Both the position numbers and the translations under genes were made by a program. Below are positions 1-9,061 of a stretch of 64,000 bases of DNA, piece by piece. The stretch spans positions 1-64,000 of the forward strand of contig JBFIEE010000002.1 in NCBI GenBank assembly GCA_041603535.1. Reading direction: 5' to 3'. The notes under the pieces are model-generated. The model was not told where the DNA came from and made no database searches. It worked only from the letters and a program-made list of their open reading frames with translations. Source of the DNA: HB2-32-21 sp041603535 (lineage in GTDB: Bacteria; Pseudomonadota; Gammaproteobacteria; Pseudomonadales; Porticoccaceae). How positions within the stretch are numbered: the stretch's first letter is position 1; each line of letters starts with the position of its first letter.

Positions 1-197
1 CAGACCACGACCATTATGCTACCCACCAAATTTCGGGGCGCGACCGGGACACCCCTAAGAATTATCGCCATGTATTAAGTGCTTGCTACGCATATTGCGG
101 GCCGGAAACCGCCCATTTTCGCCTTTAGAGGCGGCAGAGTTTTGGAGCATTTAGCAGGCCGTTAAAGTCAGGACTAGATACGATGCCTCACCGCTGC

Positions 198-479
198 TCA
201 AATCGTCTGCCCGGTCCGCGCCTTGCGCGCAATTAGCCCCACCGTCGTAAAATATAAACCGTAATAATCCGCTATCTGCTGACAACTATATCTGTCGGTC
301 ACATAAACTTTCACAATGGCTTCGTTCCGCCTGCTGTTGTTTGATCCCACTGGTTCCAGCCACGGCGCTGTCGGGCGTACCGGCGCTTTTGGCACGTCGA
401 GATTATCGGTCAGCCCCTTGTCCGTCGCCTGCACGCGATACAACGGCGTCATTCCTAACATTGAGCCCGCTTTGTTCAT
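198..479 (-). pseudogene. Helix-turn-helix tail of a transposase-like protein (remnant)
   Basis: The 93-residue frame ends in a helix-turn-helix-like stretch (RNEAIVKVYV, then QQIADYYGLYFTTVGLIARKA). This resembles the HTH found at the C-terminus of some REP-associated (Y1-type) transposases, in which a 'RDEAI..AY..G.YS..EIA.HFG.HYSTVSRI.RKA' pattern is common. No Y1 catalytic domain is visible upstream, and the first codons lie in a 17-bp tandem duplication, so the frame is probably a decayed end rather than a working gene. The family assignment comes from pattern memory only. It could also be a small independent HTH protein. Confidence 0.4.
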
Positions 480-496
480 GAGCCTACTTTGTTCAT
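463..496. repeat. 17-bp tandem duplication, 2 copies
   Basis: GAGCCCGCTTTGTTCAT at 463-479 is followed directly by GAGCCTACTTTGTTCAT at 480-496, with two mismatches. It overlaps the 5' end of the transposase-like remnant and is one of many such short duplications in this window. Confidence 0.85.
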
Positions 497-519
497 ACGT
501 ACGCTGATGTTCGGCCTGC

Positions 520-1683
520 TCAAAATAGCTGATTTGCGAATTTTATGTACGAAGCGAAATCCTGATTGATTATTTCCGGCGTTAATTGATAGTCGGTCTG
601 GTCATATTTAAAAGCACCTAATTTGTGGATGGGATTTTTGGCTTCCCACTGGCGGATATTGTTGACTGTCTCATCAGTGAATTGAATTCCACAAAAATCG
701 TAAACTTTTGCGCCAAGGGCATCGCCGGGGCCGGTAATTTCAGGATAGGAAATATCGAGAATCTTGATGTCGGGCCGTGTTTGGCGGTTCATCACATGCT
801 GCTCAAGAGCCATGACCACCCCAGCCCCTAGCATTTCATACTCGGGTTTTTTGTCAGAAAACGGCGCATAAAAAGCATCCCCCAAACGAAACAAGCTCGG
901 TATAGTCTGGTTTGGATCGCGATGGGTCATCACCAGGTTGGCATCCGGGAAGACATCAAGAATGAAAGGCTCCAGCCCAAGCCACGCAGGATTTTTCAAC
1001 ACCCAGGGCTTGTTGACGCCTGACTGCCATTGCAGGTATTTCAGCATATCCCGCAGATATTCGACGGTAATGGCCGGGCTCTGGGTAGCATGCCACTGCA
1101 GGTAACTGGTCATGGTATAGAACGCCATATAAATACCGTTCACCAGGCTGTGTTCGAGGAGGAGACTTTCCTCCTCCGGCTCAAGCGTTTGAAAGCGGTG
1201 CCCCAACTGGGCTTGCGGCGACATCGCGTCAAACCAACGAATATATTCACCGGCTTCGTCCATTCGCGGTTGTGGAGACTCGGTTCTTTCACCGGTGAAC
1301 AGTGAGGGGTGGTATGTCTTCCAAAAGGGCAGGTAGTGAAAATCTCCGGTGGCAGCCAACAGCTTTTGCACTTTTGTGGTACCGCTTCTGAATTGGCCAT
1401 AGACGAAGGTCGGGTTTTTTATCTCCACTTCGACTATTTCCGGATGCGCTGCAAAGTCACGTTGCATGCGCAGACGATTACACAACAGGCGCAACAGTTT
1501 CTTTTCAATCGCAGCCACGCCTTTCTTGTGGAGGCAGGCATCGACGTTGTATGCGTTGAGCAATACCTTCAGGGGCTCGATTGCCGCCTCGTCGACGAGG
1601 TCAATGCTGGTCAGTTCCCTGGCTCGTGCCAACATTTGTTCGGCGGACATTTGCAATTGGTAGGATTTGCTGTCTGCAGTCAT
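520..1683 (-). CDS. Sulfotransferase family protein
   Basis: A 387-residue protein of the Sulfotransfer_3 type, which moves a sulfuryl group from PAPS to a hydroxyl or amine acceptor. The 5'-phosphosulfate-binding loop is visible as GQFRSGTTKVQKLL at about residues 96-109. The 3'-phosphate-binding segment is the VMTHRDPNQTIPSLF stretch at about 251-265. A conserved WVLKNPAW precedes it, as in bacterial sulfotransferases of lipid and steroid-type substrates. The ATG is preceded by AGGAGG about ten bases upstream, which fixes the start. The gene is divergent from the aldehyde dehydrogenase at 1907. The acceptor is unknown; the lipid-oxidising neighbourhood suggests a hydroxylated hydrophobic compound, which is inference. 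Confidence 0.85.
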   Translation of the reverse strand: MTADSKSYQLQMSAEQMLARARELTSIDLVDEAAIEPLKVLLNAYNVDACLHKKGVAAIEKKLLRLLCNRLRMQRDFAAHPEIVEVEIKNPTFVYGQFRSGTTKVQKLLAATGDFHYLPFWKTYHPSLFTGERTESPQPRMDEAGEYIRWFDAMSPQAQLGHRFQTLEPEEESLLLEHSLVNGIYMAFYTMTSYLQWHATQSPAITVEYLRDMLKYLQWQSGVNKPWVLKNPAWLGLEPFILDVFPDANLVMTHRDPNQTIPSLFRLGDAFYAPFSDKKPEYEMLGAGVVMALEQHVMNRQTRPDIKILDISYPEITGPGDALGAKVYDFCGIQFTDETVNNIRQWEAKNPIHKLGAFKYDQTDYQLTPEIINQDFASYIKFANQLF

Positions 1684-1795
1684 GGGTTTCGATCCTCCTG
1701 AGTGCTAAATATATTTGCGCTAGATACCTTTGAGCCAACAAAGATATAGAAACATATTTGGCATGACTTTGCCGACAATGGCGATTGTGTTGCCG

Positions 1796-1822
1796 GGGCA
1801 TATAATTACCCGGGCATATAAT
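1796..1822. repeat. 11-bp direct repeat, period 16
   Basis: GGGCATATAAT occurs at 1796-1806 and again at 1812-1822, in the region between the divergent sulfotransferase and aldehyde dehydrogenase genes. The AT-rich copies could contribute to promoters, but no clear -35/-10 pair was identified. Confidence 0.75.
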
Positions 1823-1906
1823 AAGAAGTGCACGAAATCAACCAGGCGACTACACTTTTCGTATTTCTATAACAACAATCAGGTAAATTCAGTAAGGAGA
1901 ATCACC

Positions 1907-3508
1907 ATGGACGCAAAACAGGCAGTGGACTGCTTACAACCAGAAAAATGGCAAAACACAACGGTGGATGTGAAGTTACATTTCCTTAAACAGATTCAAA
2001 GTAACATCGCCCTCCATCTGGATGAACTAACACAGGCGGATAATGAGGCGCGCGGCGTCTCCCCCAGCAATCCGGCCACCCGTCACCAGGCCGGTACCGC
2101 AGCGACAGTTTCGCCCATTGCCAGCAATGTCTCTGCCTGCATCGATATATACAAATTATTGGCCAAAGGTGAAATGCCAAAACCGGCAAATATCAAGCAT
2201 GTCGCCGATGATATTTATGATGTGCAGGTCGCACCGCTGAATAGCAAAGACAAAATGCTTGCCGGAGACAGCAAGGGGTATTTACGTGTCAAAGGTAAAC
2301 CTCAGCAGATCAATCCGCTGGAGAAAGAAGGTGGCATCATCGCCGTTTTGGGCGCTGGCAACTACAGCTCCTCTTTTGAGTTGGTCCGGGCGTTGTTTAT
2401 CGACAACTGCGTCGTGGTCCACAAACCCCACCAGATTAATGCAAACAGCGATAAGGTGTGGGAGAAAATTCTAAAGCCTCTGGTCGACTTCCAGGCTTTG
2501 AGTTACTGCGATCCCGAAGCAGGTGAAGCTCTGGTAAAAGACCAGCGTCTGAAAAATATTTATTTCACCGGCGGCTCACCCACTGCCAATGCCATCAAAA
2601 AATCCACCTCGGTAGAGCTGGTGTCAGAATGCGGCGGCAATAACCCCGGCATAATCGTACCCGGTAACCGGCCATGGACCGAAAAAGAAATACACCACCA
2701 GGCGCTGCACATTGCTACCTTTGCCAAATTAAATGGCGGTGCCGCCTGTGGGCGTGTGCAAACACTGGTCACATGTAAACAATGGCCACAACGGCGTGAA
2801 TTCCTCGACGCCCTGCAAAACGCGCTACGTGATGAAACACCGGCCGTCAGCAGCTATTACCCGGGAAGCGATCGGGTCTTTGCTGAATTTCAAAGTCACT
2901 ACCCAGAGGCCAAATTGATTCAGCCGGAAAACGGCGCTCTGCCAAATTCCGACATCCTGTTTATTGAAAACGTGGAGCAGGACAGCTTTGCCACGCAACA
3001 CGAGGCGTTTTGCCAGGTGATCGATGAAGTGGTACTCGATACCGCGCCCACTGCTGATGCCTTTTTACCCGAAGCAGTCGAGTTTGCTAACAACAAACTT
3101 CATGGCACGCTGGGTGCCTGCATCCTGATCGACGAAGATACCAAGAAAGCTCACCAGGGCCTGTTGGATCAGGCCGTGACCGACCTCAAATATGGCGGAA
3201 TCGCCATCAACACCATGCCACCCTATGTCTGGTTGAATCTGTTCTTAACCTGGGGCGGTAATGAGCAGGGCTCAGAAGTGGTGTCCGGGCAAGGCAACTT
3301 TGGCAACCTGCTGAGTTTCGAAAATATCGAAAAATCCATCATCGAAACAGGCTTTACGTCACCCGGCCACTTGTTAATGACCAATAAAAAAGTGTTTTAT
3401 CAACTGAGTGAGCAATCCGCGCGCTATAACATCAAACCTTCGTGGCTGGGTATTGGCGCAATGGTCATGACTATGTTGAAAGGGAGGTTCAAATCAAGGG
3501 ACTTCTAA
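1907..3508 (+). CDS. Aldehyde dehydrogenase family protein
   Basis: A protein of about 533 residues with the NAD(P)-dependent aldehyde dehydrogenase fold, oxidising an aldehyde to the acid. A GAGNYSSSFEL stretch and the FTGGSPTANAI motif match the cofactor-binding region. The general-base Glu lies in SECGGNNPG (about residue 241), where classical enzymes have ELGGKNP. The nucleophilic Cys is in NGGAACGRVQ (about residue 281). The open frame extends upstream to 1730, but AAGGAGA six bases before the ATG at 1907 makes that the start. The divergence from textbook motifs suggests an unusual subfamily. Its substrate cannot be read from the sequence; a role downstream of alcohol oxidation in the neighbouring catabolic genes is possible. 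Confidence 0.85.
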   Translation: MDAKQAVDCLQPEKWQNTTVDVKLHFLKQIQSNIALHLDELTQADNEARGVSPSNPATRHQAGTAATVSPIASNVSACIDIYKLLAKGEMPKPANIKHVADDIYDVQVAPLNSKDKMLAGDSKGYLRVKGKPQQINPLEKEGGIIAVLGAGNYSSSFELVRALFIDNCVVVHKPHQINANSDKVWEKILKPLVDFQALSYCDPEAGEALVKDQRLKNIYFTGGSPTANAIKKSTSVELVSECGGNNPGIIVPGNRPWTEKEIHHQALHIATFAKLNGGAACGRVQTLVTCKQWPQRREFLDALQNALRDETPAVSSYYPGSDRVFAEFQSHYPEAKLIQPENGALPNSDILFIENVEQDSFATQHEAFCQVIDEVVLDTAPTADAFLPEAVEFANNKLHGTLGACILIDEDTKKAHQGLLDQAVTDLKYGGIAINTMPPYVWLNLFLTWGGNEQGSEVVSGQGNFGNLLSFENIEKSIIETGFTSPGHLLMTNKKVFYQLSEQSARYNIKPSWLGIGAMVMTMLKGRFKSRDF

Positions 3509-3799
3509 GGGATAGCAGGCTACAGGTCGGTCAAACCGGCTTTCCCAGGGCCGCCTGTTAATGACGAGAAATTTTTTAAAGCCTAGGAAAGGTTTTATCT
3601 GGCTCTGCTTATTAAGTACCTTGCAGGTTGATGCGACACCGTAAGACCTGCCCCTAAATTTTTCTGACCCTATGCTCCTCACCCTATGGTCCTCACCCTA
3701 TACGCCCTCATTCTGCGTTACCCCATTCTGCTTCGGAATTGGTCCGTTCATTGAGTCATGTTAAGGTAAGAATTTTATATGAAATGAGAGTATAGAACG
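3509..3799. other. Intergenic stretch without recognised gene
   Basis: About 290 bases between the aldehyde dehydrogenase and the lipoprotein gene. The only structure seen is the 14-bp tandem repeat at 3667-3701. No convincing terminator or promoter was found. Confidence 0.6.
3667..3701. repeat. 14-bp tandem repeat, 2.5 copies
   Basis: ACCCTATGCTCCTC (3667-3680), ACCCTATGGTCCTC (3681-3694) and a partial ACCCTAT (3695-3701) follow one another without gaps, with one mismatch. Confidence 0.85.
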
Positions 3800-4657
3800 A
3801 TGGCATTAATTGCTCGTTTGCTTGTTTTTGCGCTAGCCCTGGTAGTGTTTACTGGCTGTACCAGTGTGAATCGAGATGTAAAAGTGAGTAAGCCTGCCTC
3901 TGATAAAGATATATTTTCGGAACCTAGTTATTATGCGAAATGTGATAACAAGCTGGAAAGTATGGCATCAATGCTTGCGCCTATTGCAAAAAAATTGGTC
4001 AGCCAAAAAATACCTTATGCTCAACAGCCTGCCAATGAGTGGCGAGATTGTTCTGGGAACTTCTTACGTCTATCCAGTTATGTGGCTGAAGCGTGCTTAG
4101 GTAGCAGAGTTCATCTTGCAACGGGCCCTGGTATCACTGACTACAAGGTAGGTGGTAACAATAAAGCTACTCCCAAAGCGAAAGCACGAGACAGCCGTTC
4201 ATTGGCAAAATGGTATCAAGATCAAGGTCGATTTATTCCCATATATTACGATAACGTCACTGTTGATATTACTCAGCCCTCTGATAGCCTCAAAATGAAT
4301 CGTCATCGTATTAAACCAGGCGCTGTTTTGTGGTTTTCGCGTTCACTGCCAACCAGCGCTGGGGGAGTAAATGCTTTATTTGCGAGAAGGGAACCAGGCT
4401 CAATTAATCATATGGGTACAGTGGTTTCCACAAAATTGGATAATGAAGGTCAGCTAATACAGTATTCGATGTATCACGGCAGGCGCGCAGGTAAACTCGC
4501 AACTATTACGCATACCCAATATTGGCAGTGGCCGCTAACCTATACCAAAGGCGGCCGAAAATACCCTCCCGCTGGGTATTGGAAGCAATATTTGGTAGGC
4601 ATTGGCACATTATTACCGGCTGAGGTTCCTCCGTCTGGCATTGGCAATCGCTGGTAA
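3800..4657 (+). CDS. Lipoprotein, possibly NlpC/P60-like
   Basis: A 285-residue exported lipoprotein. A hydrophobic signal peptide ends in the lipobox VFTGC, putting the lipidated Cys at residue 20. The rest carries a WRDCSGNF motif with Cys84, a SINHMGTVV stretch with His204 and a SMYHGR stretch with His226. This Cys...His arrangement resembles NlpC/P60 or related cysteine peptidases acting on peptidoglycan peptides, but the match was judged by eye and the family is not certain. The gene stands alone, flanked by a repeat-bearing gap and a transposase remnant. Codon use looks more AT-rich than in the neighbouring catabolic genes, which could indicate separate acquisition. Confidence 0.7.
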   Translation: MALIARLLVFALALVVFTGCTSVNRDVKVSKPASDKDIFSEPSYYAKCDNKLESMASMLAPIAKKLVSQKIPYAQQPANEWRDCSGNFLRLSSYVAEACLGSRVHLATGPGITDYKVGGNNKATPKAKARDSRSLAKWYQDQGRFIPIYYDNVTVDITQPSDSLKMNRHRIKPGAVLWFSRSLPTSAGGVNALFARREPGSINHMGTVVSTKLDNEGQLIQYSMYHGRRAGKLATITHTQYWQWPLTYTKGGRKYPPAGYWKQYLVGIGTLLPAEVPPSGIGNRW

Positions 4658-4731
4658 TCTATGTGAATCAATGGGAATTACAGTGACGGGACTTGCGATG
4701 ACGAATTGCGGTGACAGTTTACTAAATATTC

Positions 4732-4917
4732 TTAATCAGTTTCACCTGCGACCTTTGGCCCTCGCTTTCGCGGTCTGAGTATTTTGCCAGTCTGATGTTC
4801 CAGCTGTTCAATCCACGCGTTGTTTCCCAGCGAACGCCCTGTTGTCTCTGACTGACGCAACTTCAAATTGACATCGCCCTCCCGGCCAGCTGGGCGGCGG
4901 CGCTCGACCACGGCCAT
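4732..4917 (-). pseudogene. C-terminal fragment of REP-associated (RAYT) transposase
   Basis: The frame ends TGRSLGNNAWIEQLEHQTGK followed by LRPRKRGPK. This is the typical tail of REP-associated Y1 transposases ('TGRPLGD..F...LE..TGR.LRPRKRGPK'). The HUH/Y1 catalytic domain that should precede it is absent, so this is the leftover 3' end of a lost element. No REP palindromes were recognised around it. The remaining sequence to 5149 shows no gene. Confidence 0.7.
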
Positions 4918-5149
4918 TATTGCGCTTTATCGACAAGCCGCAGTCCACTTATTCTATTCATAATTTCCGTATAGGCTGATGTGATAATGCTATGCTTGAG
5001 CCCATTGTCCTTGAAAATGTTACATTGCAAAAAAAACCCCGTCTTTTGAACGAAAATCAAGCTGGCTGACCCGTGATTCCCATTTCCTTGACCCTTTGAT
5101 TTCCTTTGCTTTATTACAAGTAAACTGCACTTACTGTTTGAATTCGCGG

Positions 5150-6304
5150 TCAGAACACCGGGACTAAAGGTTCTCCCCCCATCAATACGCGCCCAGCCGA
5201 ATGCTGAAACATGCGTCCCGCTTCTAAACCAAAACCAATAGCGTGCAGGTTACGCAGCGCACGCTCTACGGGATGCCCCTGCTGAAAGGCCGCCCGAGTT
5301 CCCCTGGCATAGAGCCGACTGATGGTGTCACGTATGACATCGATCGCGTAGTAGGAGGAAGCATACACCTGCGCACGCAAACGTAACGGCACTTCCTCCC
5401 CGGTCTGGGCGACGTCCCACACTGCGGTCATTGCCTCAACGTGGCCCGCACGCGCTGCCCGCAAGGCGGCATCACTATTTGCGATCATCTCCTGAATCGG
5501 CGCCTGGTCCCGGAGCGACTGCCCACTGAATGACGACACTTTAGAGCCGAGGTCATTAATTTCCCTCTCTAACGCGTTGTCTAAGACACCAAACGCGATT
5601 GCCACACCAATTGGGAAAAAAAGTAAGGACGGAGGCTGGCGGAAAACCGGTCGATCAATCAGCAGGGGGGTCGAGGCGCCGATGGCAAGCGCTTCGGGGA
5701 CGAACACATCTTTAACACTTGCCGCATTACTACCCGTACCGCGCATGGCGGCTGCATTTTGCCAGGTGGGCTCAATATCGAGGTCAGCGGTCGGAATGAA
5801 AAGGTAGCGGATATCGGGACGGCCATTCACCTGGCGAGGACTGTCGCCCGCCATCACCATGCCTCCGAGTCCGCACCATTTGGCATCCTCGCAGCCGGTG
5901 ACCAAAGGCCACTGCCCACTGACCCGATACCCGCCCTCTACCGGGATCGCCTTTCCACCAGGAAGCGGCGAGTTACCGAAATTCCGGTCGGGTTCCGCAT
6001 AAAGCTCAGCACGTTCTGGCTCGGGCACATGCGCGGTAGCGAGAGAGGGGCGCATTGAGTTGATCATATACCACCCTACGGCGGCATCGGCAGCACCGAT
6101 GATCTCTGTCACGGCAAGGGCGACCGGTAGCGAGACCTCAAGCCCCCCAACCTCGCGGGGGGCAAACAGCCGGAATAGTCCAGCCTCGCCCGCAGCGGCC
6201 ACCACCTCCGGCGCTAGCCGGGCACGTCGCTCACCTTCTTCCACGTGCTTGCCAATGAGCGGCTGTAGATCCCGCGCCGTTTCAATGATTGGATGTAACT
6301 CCAT
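5150..6304 (-). CDS. Acyl-CoA dehydrogenase-like flavoprotein (group D monooxygenase type)
   Basis: A 384-residue protein with the acyl-CoA dehydrogenase fold: N-terminal helical domain, central beta domain with VTGCEDAKWCGLGG and MRGTGSNAASVKDVFVP, and a C-terminal helical bundle. The C-terminal half looks more like the Acyl-CoA_dh_2 type used by flavin-dependent hydroxylases such as HsaA/HpaH than like true dehydrogenases. The EGYAR-type catalytic Glu region of standard enzymes is not evident. AGAGGTG lies just before the ATG. The gene is the first of a minus-strand run with DUF6285, the APH kinase and the DUF7064-like gene downstream of it in coordinates. Either dehydrogenation of a CoA ester or hydroxylation of an aromatic or alicyclic compound is possible. 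Confidence 0.75.
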   Translation of the reverse strand: MELHPIIETARDLQPLIGKHVEEGERRARLAPEVVAAAGEAGLFRLFAPREVGGLEVSLPVALAVTEIIGAADAAVGWYMINSMRPSLATAHVPEPERAELYAEPDRNFGNSPLPGGKAIPVEGGYRVSGQWPLVTGCEDAKWCGLGGMVMAGDSPRQVNGRPDIRYLFIPTADLDIEPTWQNAAAMRGTGSNAASVKDVFVPEALAIGASTPLLIDRPVFRQPPSLLFFPIGVAIAFGVLDNALEREINDLGSKVSSFSGQSLRDQAPIQEMIANSDAALRAARAGHVEAMTAVWDVAQTGEEVPLRLRAQVYASSYYAIDVIRDTISRLYARGTRAAFQQGHPVERALRNLHAIGFGLEAGRMFQHSAGRVLMGGEPLVPVF

Positions 6305-6361
6305 AATTCACCTCTAATATTAAAATATTTTTTTCAAAGTCTGCGGGTGCGTGAGTTTAAC

Positions 6362-6390
6362 CGAATCATCGGGGCTCGAATCATCGGGGG
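6362..6390. repeat. 13-bp direct repeat, period 15
   Basis: CGAATCATCGGGG at 6362-6374 recurs at 6377-6389 in the gap between the acyl-CoA dehydrogenase-like gene and the DUF6285 gene. Confidence 0.8.
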
Positions 6391-6514
6391 CAGGTCTAGA
6401 TTCGATGCCATTCCCAACTGTCAAACTGACAATCAATAGGGTCTATCTAGATTGAAAATAAAACTATAACCGCAATACCTCCCATTATTCAGATAAACCA
6501 AAAAACCCACAAAA

Positions 6515-6898
6515 CTACCCAGGCAACCCGGTATACCTTGGATTAGCTATCCCCACCTTATCAATCAATGTTCGTCGGGTATGCGCAATCACAGCCTCGC
6601 GCTGATCGTCCAGTTCGCCAGAACGGATTTTGGTGCAAAACTCCGCGTTTAAGTCATCCAGCGAAGCCTGAACATCTTCATTATCGCTTTCTCTAGCCAA
6701 TAAATTTTGCAGGCCTTCGAGCTCGGCTTTGTCTGCCGCTGGGCCCTGGGCGAGTTCGCGCTGGACGATGCTGAGCATATTGGCGGCGACGCGGCATTTA
6801 TAAACGCTGGCACCCTGGAGCTGCGGCAGTACGTCGTTGCGCAGAAACTTTTCTACACCGGCAAGGAGTTCTTCGGCGGTGGCTCTATCCTGTGGCAT
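6515..6898 (-). CDS. DUF6285 domain-containing protein
   Basis: A 127-residue, mainly helical soluble protein. The opening RATAEELLAGVEKFLRNDVL and the central YKCRVAANMLSIVQREL match the small DUF6285 proteins found next to APH-type phosphotransferases in many proteobacteria and actinobacteria. Its function is unknown. AGGA stands eight bases before the ATG. The stop of the upstream APH kinase gene is about 40 bases away on the same strand, so the two are very likely co-transcribed; the pairing suggests a partner or regulatory role for the kinase. Confidence 0.8.
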   Translation of the reverse strand: MPQDRATAEELLAGVEKFLRNDVLPQLQGASVYKCRVAANMLSIVQRELAQGPAADKAELEGLQNLLARESDNEDVQASLDDLNAEFCTKIRSGELDDQREAVIAHTRRTLIDKVGIANPRYTGLPG

Positions 6899-6938
6899 GT
6901 GGTTTATCCTGTGACAAGTAACGCTCTATGGCTTTTCT

Positions 6939-8030
6939 TCAATAAGTGTCTTCAATCAATTTAAGCAGGTCGATTTCGTTTTCGCAGGCGCGCCGACCGA
7001 TGGCCAGATGTTCAAAGGAGTCGACCAGCCCGGAGATGGGTTTGTAGGCCTGGAACATACAGATAATGCCCCACTTTAAAGTGCCCAGGACTTCCCAGAA
7101 ATGTACAACTTTGGGATCGACCTTACAGCCACCGGCATTTTCGTAACCTGCGAATAAATCGTTGAGCTGGCCAAAACCGCCGACCGGGTTCTGGTGTTGA
7201 CCAAAACGCCAGGCGCGCACACAGAGCCAGCCCAGGTCTTCCATGCCATCGCCGACGTGGGCGATCTCCCAGTCGAGCACGGCGCGGATACCCTCGGGGC
7301 CCACTACGAAGTTGCCGTTGCGAAAATCCCCATGCACCAAACCGACGGGCGCATCTTTGGGGCAGTTTTGTTCCAGCCAGCGGAAAGTCAGTTCAAACGC
7401 CGGATGGAACTCTGGGCGCGCGACGGCGGTTTCATCGCGGTAAAAGTCGCTGATGCCATCCATTAAATCCCGGTAATACTTAATCAAGGCCTGGACCGGC
7501 ATTTGTACCAGCCCCTTTGGCAGCTGAGCAGGATCGACGCGGTGCAGTCCGGCGAGGATTTCACCACACTGGTAGGCCATGGTCTTACGGGCAGCGGCAT
7601 AGGCGTCGTCACGCAGGATGCGCGGCGCCAGCACCTCGCCTTCGATGCGATCCATAACATAGCAGTCACCCAGAGCGTGCCCCCTGGGTATCGCAAAATG
7701 TACTTTGGCGACCAGGCCACCGGCTTGATAGACGGCTTTTTGCAGTTCGGCCTCGGTGGTACGATCCAGCGAATACGTGGTTTTACCGCCACGCCAGCCC
7801 TGTTCTCCTGAGCTGCCGGTGTTGCCGGGATCACGACGTAGTATCAGGCCCAGCATCGCACCATCAGCTTGCTCAATGTCAAAAGACCAGGTTTCCCGCG
7901 AGGCGCCCCCGGACATTTTTTCGACATTTTTTACCGAAGCACCGGGGAAATGCCGTGCCGCCTCTGCCGCCAGTAGCGCAGCCACCTTACTGTCATCTAA
8001 GGCATTGGAGTAATCTGCTGGCTCGCTCAC
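6939..8030 (-). CDS. APH-family phosphotransferase (ACAD10/11-type kinase)
   Basis: A 363-residue protein-kinase-like phosphotransferase of the aminoglycoside phosphotransferase superfamily. The catalytic loop is HGDFRNGN (His233, Asp235, Asn240) and the metal-binding motif is LDWEIAHVGD (Asp253). In this subgroup, linked in animals to acyl-CoA dehydrogenases (ACAD10/11), the substrate is thought to be a hydroxylated acyl compound rather than a drug. It starts with GTG that overlaps the stop of the upstream gene (GTGA at 8027-8030), showing translational coupling. With the acyl-CoA dehydrogenase-like and DUF6285 genes it forms a compact cluster that may activate hydroxy-lipids for breakdown. 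The substrate assignment is inference. Confidence 0.85.
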   Translation of the reverse strand: MSEPADYSNALDDSKVAALLAAEAARHFPGASVKNVEKMSGGASRETWSFDIEQADGAMLGLILRRDPGNTGSSGEQGWRGGKTTYSLDRTTEAELQKAVYQAGGLVAKVHFAIPRGHALGDCYVMDRIEGEVLAPRILRDDAYAAARKTMAYQCGEILAGLHRVDPAQLPKGLVQMPVQALIKYYRDLMDGISDFYRDETAVARPEFHPAFELTFRWLEQNCPKDAPVGLVHGDFRNGNFVVGPEGIRAVLDWEIAHVGDGMEDLGWLCVRAWRFGQHQNPVGGFGQLNDLFAGYENAGGCKVDPKVVHFWEVLGTLKWGIICMFQAYKPISGLVDSFEHLAIGRRACENEIDLLKLIEDTY

Positions 8031-9061
8031 GAAGCGATACCCACCGGCTTGCCATCGACAATCTGATCGAGATATTCCGACAGCCCGTAACCCACCATGC
8101 CATTACATTTGTATTCCGTCATGCCCTCGGTAATGCGGGTCATCAATTCTGTGCCGTCATCAAGTTTGCGGCGATTGCGCAGGGGAATCAGCGACATCAC
8201 CCGGCCTTCAATTTCATATTCGGCATGATCGGTTTTTGCCCAGGCCCGCAAGCGGGTCTGATAATAATTTTCGTCCCACTCGGACTCTATCCTGGCGTCA
8301 CGAATCAGGTCGTAACGGCCTTTATTCAAGACCATTCCACCAACAATTTTACTGCCGTCACCGAGGGTTTTATTGAGACACATGATGGCGAAGTCCTCGG
8401 TAAAGTTCATGGGCAACCACCGATAAAAATGCACGTTCTGCCAGTAGCGCGGCCCCCAGCTATGATCCCGCAGGCCCAGACCTTCAATCGAGTAAGTCTG
8501 ATCGCCGATAACAAAGGTACCGCTACCAGCAATATGCTGCTCGTAGTGGCCAAGGTATAAACCCGTGTTTGGATTATCGAGCCAGGGCGAGCCATCGGCC
8601 AGCACTGGTTCTCCACCGTACATGGGCGACACGCCGCGATATTTGAGTTCCACCTTGCAGGGTAATTTGGGATTTGCCTTAAAGGCCTTGCCGGGGTCAA
8701 TCATCTCGTGGGGGTTTTTCAGCAGCAGTACTTCACCGCTGTATTTTACGGTCAAGGCCTTGTAGGGCTCGTTGACGACAAACTCCATGCCACCCGCTTT
8801 GAACGCATCGTTATTGCTGATACTTGCCCGCTGAAACATAAAGGCGACCGAACCATCCGGCAGGTAAATGCAGGCGGTCATCTCTGCATAACCTTCGTTG
8901 GCGCGATTGCCGATGCGAAACCAGCCACCGATCTGCCCCTTCGGGTCATAGACATTAAAATACATGCTCTCGTTATAATTTTCCTCCGGCCCCAGGGGAT
9001 GCATATATTCATCTGCCGGGTCGAGCTTCAGATACCCGCCTTCAGGTAATTCCACCGTCAT
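8027..9061 (-). CDS. DUF7064/DUF7065-like (CrtC-like) protein
   Basis: A 344-residue soluble protein rich in beta strands. The GLGLRDHSWGPRYWQ stretch at about 194-208 is the signature of a family remotely related to hydroxyneurosporene synthase (CrtC) and lipocalin-like hydratases. In databases such proteins are labelled DUF7064/DUF7065 and often sit beside APH phosphotransferases, as here. The gene overlaps the kinase start by four bases, so the two are translationally coupled. A role in binding or hydrating a hydrophobic substrate is plausible but unproven. The start ATG has AGGAG very close upstream. Confidence 0.65.
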   Translation of the reverse strand: MTVELPEGGYLKLDPADEYMHPLGPEENYNESMYFNVYDPKGQIGGWFRIGNRANEGYAEMTACIYLPDGSVAFMFQRASISNNDAFKAGGMEFVVNEPYKALTVKYSGEVLLLKNPHEMIDPGKAFKANPKLPCKVELKYRGVSPMYGGEPVLADGSPWLDNPNTGLYLGHYEQHIAGSGTFVIGDQTYSIEGLGLRDHSWGPRYWQNVHFYRWLPMNFTEDFAIMCLNKTLGDGSKIVGGMVLNKGRYDLIRDARIESEWDENYYQTRLRAWAKTDHAEYEIEGRVMSLIPLRNRRKLDDGTELMTRITEGMTEYKCNGMVGYGLSEYLDQIVDGKPVGIAS

